This document shows positions 1-6,955 of a DNA stretch of 16,087 nucleotides, one piece after another; position 1 is the first letter of the stretch; each line of letters starts with the position of its first letter. This stretch comes from CAZOWW01 sp964583765 (GTDB lineage Bacteria; Actinomycetota; Actinomycetes; Actinomycetales; Kineosporiaceae): contig CAZOWW010000128.1 of assembly GCA_964583765.1 (NCBI GenBank), forward strand, positions 1 through 16,087. The letters are read 5' to 3'. Below the pieces are notes generated by a model. The model was not told the DNA's origin. It made no database searches and worked only from the letters and a program-made list of their open reading frames with translations. Position numbers and translations under genes: made by a program.

Positions 1-46
1 GTTGACCGGGACCACGGTCATCGACCTGGACGCCTCGGTCGTGCAG
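1..46 (+). pseudogene. Fragment of a DDE transposase, IS1380-like
   Basis: Read from position 2, the first 45 bases give LTGTTVIDLDASVVQ. This resembles the stretch around the first catalytic aspartate of IS1380-type transposases (I-D-L-D-A-T/S). The reading is lost after about position 46, where sequence belonging to another element on the opposite strand begins. The upstream part lies outside the window. The match is short, so the family is a tentative call. Confidence 0.3.
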
Positions 47-59
47 GCGGGCAGCCTGG

Positions 60-144
60 CCCCCTTGAACGTTGCGCCAGGGGTGGAATCGAACAAGTCG
101 ACGGCCTGCCGACAGAACTCATCGGAGTAGCTCCTACGGGCCAT
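60..144 (-). pseudogene. IS3-family OrfA, N-terminal fragment
   Basis: On the minus strand an ATG at 144-142 opens a frame beginning MARRSYSDEFCRQAVDLF and continuing to about GATFKG. This is the typical start of IS3-family OrfA (the helix-turn-helix subunit of the transposase) in actinobacteria, where S-Y-[ST]-x-E-F-[RK]-x-x-A-V and S-T-P-G-A-T are usual. Only about 28 residues remain of the roughly 100 expected, and the frame then runs into unrelated sequence. A purine-rich GAGGGG lies 10 bases before the ATG. No OrfB is present, so the element is dead. Confidence 0.6.
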
Positions 145-487
145 GAGATGGATCCCCTCGCTTCCCCAGCAACGTGCTGGATTCGGCGTGTCCAAGATCC
201 AGGGTCAGGGCCCCATATCGGTCTGAGGAACTCTGCACCAACGGGGCAAGTCTGGATCCCCAACGGAGGAAGCTGAAGCGCTTCGGTGTCCGGCCGATCT
301 GGACGAGGCGGACGATGGTTCAGTGGTGGACGCCCAGCTCAGGGGCTCGAATGCCCCCAGGTGTGGGATGTCCGGGGGCCGATGGCGGCCATCTCGCACG
401 GTGACCCCGGTCTGGGGGTGCCCCACCGTGGGCCGGAGCCGGCGGTGTCCTCCGGGCGTGGCCCGCAGAGTGTGTCACGCTGGGGAA
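145..487. other. Gene-poor stretch with a probable IS3 end
   Basis: No convincing gene is seen in these 343 bases; open frames here are rich in Arg, Ser and Pro and look like noise. On the minus strand TGACCCTGGATCTTGGACAC begins at 207, about 60 bases upstream of the OrfA ATG. Its TGA start and spacing fit the left end of the IS3-type element whose OrfA fragment lies at 60-144. No promoter for the next gene could be assigned. Confidence 0.35.
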
Positions 488-820
488 ATGACCCCCGGTG
501 AACGCTCAAGTCCACCACGTCCTGCCCTCGTGTCAGCTCCCGACGGCCCGCACGCCCAGCTGACCGGCGATCTCAGTGTCGTCGTGGGATCCCTGCACGA
601 TCAGTACGACTCGCGACTCGGGTTCGCCGCGGTCGACTCCGAGATCCAACAGGTCGCCGACCGCTTCGCCCTCGCTCGAATCCGTTCCTACGTCCCGCTG
701 TTCGTTCGCAGGTTCGCCGGCGCGAAACTCCGAGAGGACTGCGCAGGCCAACCAGGACCCGCCGCCCGGCCCGCTGTGACGGCCGACGATCGGATATTGG
801 TCCCGGCCGTACCCGCTTGA
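488..820 (+). CDS. Small three-helix-bundle dimerization-domain-like protein
   Basis: A 110-aa frame. Its centre, about residues 30-80, has the pattern LHDQYDSRLG...V-x-x-E-I-x-x-V-A-D-R-F-A-x-A-R-I-R-S-Y-V-P-L-F-V-R-R-F-A. This resembles the actinobacterial three-helix bundle dimerization domain seen as a short stand-alone protein or N-terminal module, typically with an A-R-[IV]-R-[ST]-[FY]-V-P-x-L-V pattern. The last 25 residues are Pro/Ala-rich and look disordered. ATG 488 was chosen because the conserved region lies well downstream; GTG at 458, 470 or 530 are alternatives, and the only purine run (GGGGAA) is too close to the ATG to be decisive. It lies 125 bases before the pyruvate-kinase-like gene on the same strand. 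Its molecular function is unknown, and a recently truncated gene cannot be excluded. Confidence 0.5.
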   Translation: MTPGERSSPPRPALVSAPDGPHAQLTGDLSVVVGSLHDQYDSRLGFAAVDSEIQQVADRFALARIRSYVPLFVRRFAGAKLREDCAGQPGPAARPAVTADDRILVPAVPA

Positions 821-945
821 TCGACGAGGCTGCGTGCTCGGCCAGCGGGGTCGACGCGGAGGCGAGAGGGACGTTGCCGTACTCGACCGGCGCACCTACA
901 CGGCACGTGGAACCGTTGCGCAGCGCCCACGCGTTGGGAGCGCGG

Positions 946-2775
946 ATGCCCGAATCGCTGGACGTGTTGATCACCCGGCTGGATGCCCTGGTCGCCGAGC
1001 TCGCCCGGGCCGAAACAGCCCACGCCGACGTCATCGCCGCCGTCTGTGCGCAGCACCGACGGGGCGCGGTGAACCTGGTGCACTACGCGACGTTGCGGCA
1101 CCAGGACCTACGGGCCCTGCAGAACGACCTGATGGACATCGGTGCCACGTCCCTGGCGACCACCGAGGCCGATGTCCGGGCCAAGGTACAGGCCGCCCGC
1201 AATGTGCTGGCAGCCCTGCGCGGGGACCACGGGCCATGGCACCTGGCGGCGACCAACCAGGCTCTCGACGGCGGTGACGACGTCTTGGATGCCAATTCCC
1301 GCGAAGTCTTCGGCGTCATGCGCCCTGGGCGACCCACGCGGATCATGGTGACTCTGCCCGGGGAGGCGGCCACCGATCCCGAACTCGTCGCCGCCATGGT
1401 GGAGGCGGGGATGGATGTTGCCCGGATCAATTGTGCCCACGACGATCGCGCAGCCTGGACACGGATGGCCGCCCATGTCCGTGCCGCCGCCGCGACCGCG
1501 GGCCGCCAGGTCCTGGTGTCGATGGATCTGCCGGGCCCCAAGCTGCGGACCGGACCCATCGCGGACGGCCCGGCGGTCGGGCGGGCACGGGTCACCCGCG
1601 ACGAGACCGGCCAGGTGGTGGCCCCGGCCCGGATCTGGCTCACCCCCGCGGACGCCGTGAAGCCGTCGCCGGCACCGATCGCCCCGGGTGCCCGCCCGGC
1701 TCTGGCCGTGGGCGTCGACCAGGCGTGGCTGGCGCGCCGTCGCGTCGGCGAGGAAATCACCATGACCGACGCGCGTGACCGCAGGCGCACCTTCACCGTG
1801 ACCCAGGTCGGCCCTGGTGTGGCCCTGGCCGAAGGGCGCCGCAACGCCTACCTCGCCGACGGGACGAGACTCTCGTGCCACGGCGCGGTCACCAGCGCGG
1901 CCGGTATCCCCCCTCTCAGGCGCAGGTTTTCCCTGACCAGCGGAGACCACCTGGTCCTGACCAGCGACCTCACCCCGGTCGATCCGCCGTCGCCCGGCCG
2001 CGATGCCCGAATCGGCTGCACCCTGCCGCAGGCGATCACCGCGATACGTCCCGGGGATGCCGTCCTGTTCGACGACGGCGCGATCGCCGCGGTGGCCGAA
2101 CGCGTCACCGACGGCGAAGCTGTCCTGCGGATCGCCCGCACCAAGCCGGGCGGCCAGTTCCTGGGAGCCCAGAAGGGCATCAACCTGCCCGACACCGTGC
2201 TGCCCCTGACCGCGCTGACCGAGCAGGACGACGACAACCTGCCGTTCGTCGCCGAGCACGCCGACCTGGTCGCGGTCTCGTTCATACGCACCGCCGCGGA
2301 CGTCGAGCACGTCCTGGACCGCCTGCACGCCGCCGGCCCCACCGCGGACGATCTGGGGCTCATCCTGAAGATCGAAACCCGGCAGGGCTTCGAGAACCTG
2401 CCCTCCATCCTGCTCACCGCCATGCGTCACCCACGGCTCGGCGTCATGATCGCTCGCGGGGACCTGGCCGTGGAGATCGGCTTCGAACGCCTCTCCGAGG
2501 TCCCCCGACAGATCCTGGCTCTGTGCGAGGCGGCCCATGTCCCGACCATCTGGGCCACCCAGGTTCTGGAGTCCCTGGCCAAGACCGGGCAACCCTCCCG
2601 TGCGGAGATCACCGACGCGGCGGCCGCCCAACGCGCCGAGTGCGTCATGCTCAACAAGGGCCCCCACATCCTGGCCGCCATCCGGGCGCTGGACGAGATC
2701 CTCGCGCGAATGGGCGAGGTCCAACACAAGAGCCGCATACTGCTGCGCCGCATCCACTCCTGGGACGCACAGTAG
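946..2775 (+). CDS. Pyruvate kinase-like protein with N-terminal extra domain
   Basis: A 609-aa cytoplasmic protein. Residues 1-125 form an Ala-rich helical domain that classical pyruvate kinase lacks. The kinase barrel begins near residue 131 (TRIMVTLPGE). Classical active-site positions can be recognised: R160 and N162 in ARINCAHD, D194 in MDLPGPKLRTG, K475 and E477 in LKIETRQG, D506 in MIARGDLAVEIG, and T538 in ATQVLESL. Between the GPKLRTG motif and NLPDTVLP lie about 220 residues, roughly twice the usual B domain. The protein stops soon after VMLNKGPHI, so the allosteric C-terminal domain is absent. It could convert phosphoenolpyruvate and ADP to pyruvate and ATP, but a different phosphotransfer is possible. 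ATG 946 is preferred because GGGAG lies 5 bases upstream; the same frame is open from TTG 817, which overlaps the previous gene. A hairpin terminator follows the stop. Confidence 0.85.
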   Translation: MPESLDVLITRLDALVAELARAETAHADVIAAVCAQHRRGAVNLVHYATLRHQDLRALQNDLMDIGATSLATTEADVRAKVQAARNVLAALRGDHGPWHLAATNQALDGGDDVLDANSREVFGVMRPGRPTRIMVTLPGEAATDPELVAAMVEAGMDVARINCAHDDRAAWTRMAAHVRAAAATAGRQVLVSMDLPGPKLRTGPIADGPAVGRARVTRDETGQVVAPARIWLTPADAVKPSPAPIAPGARPALAVGVDQAWLARRRVGEEITMTDARDRRRTFTVTQVGPGVALAEGRRNAYLADGTRLSCHGAVTSAAGIPPLRRRFSLTSGDHLVLTSDLTPVDPPSPGRDARIGCTLPQAITAIRPGDAVLFDDGAIAAVAERVTDGEAVLRIARTKPGGQFLGAQKGINLPDTVLPLTALTEQDDDNLPFVAEHADLVAVSFIRTAADVEHVLDRLHAAGPTADDLGLILKIETRQGFENLPSILLTAMRHPRLGVMIARGDLAVEIGFERLSEVPRQILALCEAAHVPTIWATQVLESLAKTGQPSRAEITDAAAAQRAECVMLNKGPHILAAIRALDEILARMGEVQHKSRILLRRIHSWDAQ

Positions 2776-2780
2776 GAGCC

Positions 2781-2802
2781 CCGGACCCGGCCCCGGGTTC
2801 GG
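2781..2802 (+). terminator. Hairpin terminator after the pyruvate-kinase-like gene
   Basis: CCGGACCCGG, a CC loop and CCGGGTTCGG form a stem with 9 of 10 pairs, starting 5 bases after the TAG stop. There is no U-tract, as is common in high-GC actinobacteria. Confidence 0.6.
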
Positions 2803-2850
2803 CCCGCAGACCCCCGCACACAGACTTACCGACAGGCCCGCCCTAGGGGC
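2800..2850 (-). repeat. Diverged copy of the GGGCCTGTCGG repeat (copy C)
   Basis: Read on the minus strand, GGGCCTGTCGGTAAGTCTGT starts at 2839 and is related to two stronger copies at 9616-9660 and 11089-11120. All three lie in the same orientation. Similarity to the 9616-9660 copy continues into the flank (CGGCCCG and GACCC blocks). It is probably the terminal repeat of a transposable element left behind, and it overlaps the end of the terminator hairpin. Confidence 0.5.
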
Positions 2851-2939
2851 CGCGTCCGTTCCGTCCACGCCCTCGGGGTAGCCCCACCTGACCCGGGGAC
2901 GTCGTACATGATTCTTCCTGACAAGGCGCGCGCTCGACA

Positions 2940-3182
2940 GTGACGGTGGCCGAGGGGCGAGGGCGCATGGACCGGCACGGGCTCTTCGCTGCCGTGGAAA
3001 CGGCGGGCCTGGCCACCCTGACCGGTCGATCTCTCGCCCGATCCGTGGGCCGGTCCGAAGTCCCCGCGAAGGGCTGGGGTGACATGGACCCCGTCGAGGT
3101 GGGACCGGAGGTCGACGAGGGGCTTCGACTCGCCGTCCAGATGGTCAAGGGATTTGGAGTGGCCCAAGACCCTGATGGCTAA
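2940..3182 (+). CDS. Possible small hypothetical protein, 80 aa
   Basis: A GTG-started frame (MTVAEGRGRMDRHGLF...) with about three quarters G or C at third positions, lower than neighbouring true genes but higher than random frames here. Nothing in it is recognised. There is no clear ribosome binding site; ATG at 2967 is an alternative start. Its end overlaps the start of the istB remnant. It may be real, the remains of a gene, or chance. Apart from this frame, 2851-3178 shows no recognisable feature. Confidence 0.22.
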   Translation: MTVAEGRGRMDRHGLFAAVETAGLATLTGRSLARSVGRSEVPAKGWGDMDPVEVGPEVDEGLRLAVQMVKGFGVAQDPDG

Positions 3183-3818
3183 TTCCGGACACGCTCAAGG
3201 AAATGCGCCTGACCGGCATGGTCGAATGCCTCGACCAGCTCGCCAGCCCCGACACGACCAGCCTGACGACCGTCGACGTCGTCAAGATGATCACCGGCCG
3301 GGAACGGGAACGGCGACGCAACTCGAAGCTGACCCGCCTGCGCCGCGCCGCCGACCTCGCCCAACCCCACGCCGACGTCACCGACCTACACGTCCTGCCC
3401 GACCGGACCTCTACCTGCGTGCGGTCGACCTGCTCGACCGGCTCACCCTTGCCGAACGCGCCGGGGCCGCGGAGCGACACTGGCCAAGCTCGTCAAGGTC
3501 GATCTGCTCATCCTCGACGAATGGTTCACCAGCCCGCCAACCGTCGAACAGGTCCGGCACCTCCACGCGCTGATCGAACGCCGCACCGGCGTCGGATCCA
3601 CGATCTTCTGCTCCCGGATCCCGCCCGCGAAATGGAACGACCAGATCGAGGAGAAAGTCGTTGCCGACGCCATCGTCGACCGCATCACTGCCAACGCCCA
3701 CAAGATGACCCTGACCTGCAAGGACTCCTTGCGCAGGGTCTTCAAACGTAACCAGTCAGGCCCTCTCCTGATCTGTGGCGTGTCGGTGTCGGCGTATACG
3801 TGTTCATTGCAGCCTTGA
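3182..3818 (+). pseudogene. Broken istB (IS21-family transposition helper ATPase)
   Basis: Three pieces in three frames together read like IstB, the AAA+ helper of the IstA transposase. Piece 1 (3182-3405, frame of 3203) gives DTLKEMRLTGMVECLDQL and the charged ITGRERERRRNSKLTRL. Piece 2 (from 3406) gives YLRAVDLLDRLTLAERAG. Piece 3 (3480-3818) holds the Walker B region LAKLVKVDLLILDEW, then GVGSTIFCSRIPPAKWND and ADAIVDRITANAHKM, close to the IstB consensus. The roughly 40 residues that normally lie between pieces 1 and 2, including the Walker A loop GPTGVGKS/T, are missing, and two frame changes are needed. No istA lies beside it. The last 20 codons before TGA 3816-3818 probably read into flanking DNA. 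It is clearly non-functional. Confidence 0.8.
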
Positions 3819-4117
3819 CACGTGCATCGTGCTCGCCTTAGCTTCCCCGCTATCACGCTTTCCCGCAGGCGTCGAACACTTCGAGCAACTGCTGTCCCGT
3901 CGAGGGGATCTCACGGGTCACCACGACTCAGGTCGGGTTGTCCCGGTTCAATGGCTTCATGCATGCCCATCGTCTTTGCAGGGGCCGAGACGAGGCTGGT
4001 ACACCTGTCAGTCCGAGGAAGGGCCTCTCTGTTCTTCTGTCGGGCGGATTAGCCACTTCATCCCATGTCCTGATTCTCCACACCCCGGAATCGAGTAGGC
4101 ATCACGGCGTAGCCAAA
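3819..4117. other. Gene-less stretch of lower GC
   Basis: About 300 bases between the istB remnant and the GH59 control region. It is visibly less GC-rich than its surroundings. Frames crossing it are Arg/Ser/Cys/His-rich and have no recognisable domain on either strand. It is most likely debris left by mobile elements. No tRNA, repeat array or convincing promoter hexamers could be seen. Confidence 0.4.
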
Positions 4118-4131
4118 TGTTAGCGTTAACA
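4118..4131. promoter_or_regulatory. LacI-type operator upstream of the GH59 gene
   Basis: TGTTAGCGTTAACA is nearly a perfect palindrome (reverse complement TGTTAACGCTAACA; 12 of 14 positions agree) with the central CG typical of LacI-family sites. TGTTAGCGCTAACA-like sites are known operators of actinobacterial LacI-type regulators of plant-sugar genes. It lies 171 bases before the GH59 ATG, and no second copy is seen before the GH54 gene. The regulator that binds it is not evident here: the only LacI-type protein in the window lacks a DNA-binding domain. Confidence 0.6.
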
Positions 4132-4159
4132 GCCGTCGAATGAGCCGCTCGCCGCAGCT

Positions 4160-4288
4160 ATGGCGACCGTCAGCACCTGGAAACTGACCTGATCGTTCGG
4201 CGCAGGCCAGACCGTCACCCGACTGTGGAACGGCACCGTCATCCAATCCAGGGCCAACGTCACACCATGCCTGGGATGGAGAAGCTGA
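4160..4288 (+). pseudogene. Relic of a CBM2 cellulose-binding domain
   Basis: Frame 2 reads VSTWKLT, a stop, then SFGAGQTVTRLWNGTVIQS and RANVT. This matches the middle of family 2 carbohydrate-binding modules (W-x-[LV]-[ST]-W-[ST]-F-x-x-G-Q-x-[VI]-T-x-x-W-N-[GA]-T-[VL]-x-Q-S-G). The TGA at 4190-4192 sits exactly where the conserved Trp (TGG) is expected, so one base change explains it. The domain's N- and C-terminal parts are absent. The relic fills the leader between the operator and the GH59 start, so it is probably transcribed but not translated. Confidence 0.55.
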
Positions 4289-4302
4289 AGGGAAGGCCCA
4301 CC

Positions 4303-6723
4303 ATGTCAGGAATCAAGCGGCGGTTGCGTCGCCCACCGGCCTCCGTGCTCGTGGCCGCCTGCGCAATGCTGGCCGCCAGTGGTGTGGTGACCGCGCTCGC
4401 CACACCGGCCCGGGCCGCTACCTCGATCACGATCAACGGGACGTCCGGTGGCCGCACGTTCGATGGCGTCGGCGCGGTCAGTGGTGGCGGCGGGAACAGC
4501 CGGCTGCTGATCGACTATCCCGAACCGCAACGTGGCCAGATCCTGGACTACCTGTTCAAGCCTGGTTACGGCGCGGCCCTGCAGATCCTCAAGGTCGAGA
4601 TCGGCGGGGACACCAACTCCACCAGTGGTGCCGAGCCCAGCCATGCACACTTCCGCGGTGACCTGAACTGCAACCGCGGCTACGAGTGGTGGATCATGGA
4701 GCAGGCCAAGGCCCGCAACCCCAACATCAAACTCGTGGGCCTGGCCTGGGGCGCGCCGGGTTGGATCGGCAACGGCACCTTCCTGTCCACCGACATGATC
4801 AACTACTACCTGTCCTGGCTGGGCTGCGCCAAGCAGCACAATCTGACCATCGACTATCTCACGCCCGTACAGAACGAACGGCAGTGGGACGTCAACTTCA
4901 CCATCAATGTGCGGAACGCCCTCAACTCCAACGGCTACACCGGCGTGAAGCTCATCGTCCCGGACCTGTACCCGGGCGCATGGGCGGGCGCGGACGAGAT
5001 GGTGAGCAACGCGACCTTCCGCAGCGCGGTCGATGTGCTCTCCGGACACTACCCGTGCGGATACCTCAGCGCAGAGTCGTCCTGCACGGTACCGACCAAC
5101 GTGAGCAACTCGGGCAAGACGCTGTGGGCGAGTGAGAACGGATCCCAGGATTACAACGACGGCGCCAAGCCGCTCGCCCGGGGCATCAACCGCGGCTACA
5201 TCGACGGGAAGATGACCGCTTACCTCAACTGGGACCTGATCGCCGCGGTCACGCCGAACATTCCCTGGCCCACGGTGGGGTTGATCCTGGCCAACCAGCC
5301 GTGGTCGGGCTGGTACTCGGTCGGCAAGGATGCCTGGACCTTGGCGCAGACCGCCCAGTTCACGGCCCCGGGCTGGAGGTACTTGGACTCCTCCAGCGGC
5401 TTCATCAGCGGTAACCGCGCCAACGGCAGCTACGTGTCGCTGAAGTCGACGAACAACACCGACTACAGCACGATCATCGAGACCATGGACGCGACCGCCG
5501 CGCAGACGCTGAACTTCAGCGTCATGGGCGGGCTGTCCACCGGGGCGGTGCACGTGTGGGCAACCAACCTGAACTCCAGCAACACCGCTGACTACTTCGT
5601 TCACAGCAGCGATATCACCCCCTCCGGCGGCAACTATTCCCTGACCGTGCAACCCGGCTACCTCTACACGATCACCACCACGACCGGGCAGGGCAAGGGC
5701 TCCGCGGTCAGCCCGGCCCAGGGATCGCTGAGCCTGCCCTACAGCGACGACTTCGAGAGCTACGCCGCCGGCCGGTCTCCCAAGTACCTGCAGGACATGC
5801 AGGGCTCGTTCGAAACCGCCGCCTGTGGCGCTGGGCGTTCGGGCATGTGTCTGCGCCAATCGTCGACGCAGGCTCCGATCACGTGGAAGACTCTCGCCGA
5901 CCCGGCCACCTACGGCGGGAACCTGAACTGGAACAACTACGCAGCCTCCGCAGACGTGCTGCTGGAGAATTCCGGCTACGCACAACTCGAGGGCCGTGTC
6001 GGTAGCACCAACCTGGATCCCATCGGCAACTACAACGGGTACTTCCTGAGGGTCACCGACACCGGTTCCTGGTCGATCCTGCGCAACAACACAAGTGGGC
6101 AACTGACCACGCTGCGCAGCGGAACGGTCTCGGCGCTGGGAATCAACCGCTGGCACACCCTCGCTCTGGGCTTCAGTGGCAGTGCTATCACCGCCACGAT
6201 CGACGGCGCCCAGGTCGGCACCGCCAGCGACTCCACCTTCGGCGCTGGACAGGTCGGTCTCGGCACCGGCCAAGGCGAAACGGCACAGTTCGACAACCTG
6301 TCCGTGACCGCCGGATCCAGCGGCGGTACGGGAGGACTCACCGGGGTGTTGCGTGGCCTTGGCTCCAACCGGTGCCTGGACGTGCCGAACGTGAGTCAGA
6401 CCGACGGCACCCTCCTGAACATCTGGGACTGCAACGGCGGCTCGAACCAGCAGTGGACGCGAACCTCAAGCGACCAATTGACGGTGTACGGATCCAAGTG
6501 CCTGGACGTGCCGGGGCATGCCACCAGCGCGGGTACCCGGGTGGACATCTCGACCTGCACCAACGGCGCCAACCAGCAGTGGACGGTCAACGCCAGCGGC
6601 ACGGTGGTTGGAGTCGAGTCCGGGCTCTGCCTGGACGTCACCGGTAACGGGACCAGCAACGGCACTGCCGTGGAGATCTGGACCTGCAACGGTGGCAGCA
6701 ACCAGCAATGGACCCGCAATTGA
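4303..6723 (+). CDS. Secreted GH59 galactocerebrosidase/beta-galactosidase-like enzyme with CBM13
   Basis: An 806-aa exported glycosidase. Residues 1-38 form a signal peptide (KRRLRR, hydrophobic core, ATPARA before ATS). Residues about 40-360 are a GH59 barrel resembling animal GALC: FDGVGAVSGGGGNSRLLIDYP, ILKVEIGGD, EPSHAHF, RGYEWWIMEQAKARNPNI. The acid/base Glu is E192 (QNERQWD) and the nucleophile E278 (LWASENGS). A beta-sandwich follows, then a lectin-like domain at about 476-675 (DDFESY...AQFDNLSV) as in GALC. Residues 680-806 are a CBM13 ricin-type trefoil with three QQW repeats. GH59 hydrolyses terminal beta-galactosides; in a soil bacterium the likely target is a plant galactan or galactolipid (inference). 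ATG 4303 is chosen for AGGGAAGG 6 bases upstream and because the signal peptide begins there; the frame is open from 4225 but runs through the CBM2 relic. A LacI-type operator lies upstream and a terminator follows. Confidence 0.92.
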   Translation: MSGIKRRLRRPPASVLVAACAMLAASGVVTALATPARAATSITINGTSGGRTFDGVGAVSGGGGNSRLLIDYPEPQRGQILDYLFKPGYGAALQILKVEIGGDTNSTSGAEPSHAHFRGDLNCNRGYEWWIMEQAKARNPNIKLVGLAWGAPGWIGNGTFLSTDMINYYLSWLGCAKQHNLTIDYLTPVQNERQWDVNFTINVRNALNSNGYTGVKLIVPDLYPGAWAGADEMVSNATFRSAVDVLSGHYPCGYLSAESSCTVPTNVSNSGKTLWASENGSQDYNDGAKPLARGINRGYIDGKMTAYLNWDLIAAVTPNIPWPTVGLILANQPWSGWYSVGKDAWTLAQTAQFTAPGWRYLDSSSGFISGNRANGSYVSLKSTNNTDYSTIIETMDATAAQTLNFSVMGGLSTGAVHVWATNLNSSNTADYFVHSSDITPSGGNYSLTVQPGYLYTITTTTGQGKGSAVSPAQGSLSLPYSDDFESYAAGRSPKYLQDMQGSFETAACGAGRSGMCLRQSSTQAPITWKTLADPATYGGNLNWNNYAASADVLLENSGYAQLEGRVGSTNLDPIGNYNGYFLRVTDTGSWSILRNNTSGQLTTLRSGTVSALGINRWHTLALGFSGSAITATIDGAQVGTASDSTFGAGQVGLGTGQGETAQFDNLSVTAGSSGGTGGLTGVLRGLGSNRCLDVPNVSQTDGTLLNIWDCNGGSNQQWTRTSSDQLTVYGSKCLDVPGHATSAGTRVDISTCTNGANQQWTVNASGTVVGVESGLCLDVTGNGTSNGTAVEIWTCNGGSNQQWTRN

Positions 6724-6745
6724 CCCTTCGGGGGTCTAGCAGGGT

Positions 6746-6777
6746 GGTCCCGCCCCGGGGGCAGCCGGGGCGGCACC
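6746..6777 (+). terminator. Hairpin terminator after the GH59 gene
   Basis: CCGCCCCGG (6750-6758) and CCGGGGCGG (6765-6773) form a perfect 9-bp stem around a 6-base loop; with one mismatch the stem extends by GGT/ACC to 13 positions. It starts 23 bases after the stop and suggests that the GH54 gene has its own promoter. Confidence 0.7.
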
Positions 6778-6955
6778 GCAACCGATCGCGTCCGAAGTAA
6801 CCCCGTCAGTACCGAATCGGTCAACACCCCTTGCGAGACGAGTCGTGCGGCTAAGCCACCGGCCCGGAAGCCTCGCGGCGCCGAACTACCGAACTGTCAC
6901 GGACGGCGCTTCGCCCGAAACTGACTCCAACGCGTCAGAAGAGAGGGTACTTGTC

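Noticed and set aside
1108..2868. Long open frame on the minus strand (586 codons) opposite the pyruvate-kinase-like gene
   Set aside because: It is antisense to a clearly conserved enzyme, has no recognisable domain, and arises from the GC bias of the true gene.
3203..3751. A single intact IstB-like protein of 182 aa
   Set aside because: Only its first 65-70 residues are IstB-like; the Walker B part lies in another frame and the Walker A region is missing, so it is a pseudogene.
4306..6273. Long minus-strand frame (655 codons) opposite GH59
   Set aside because: It mirrors the GH59 gene, is Gly/Val/Arg-rich and has no domain. A similar 557-codon frame opposite GH54 (6968-8641) is rejected for the same reason.
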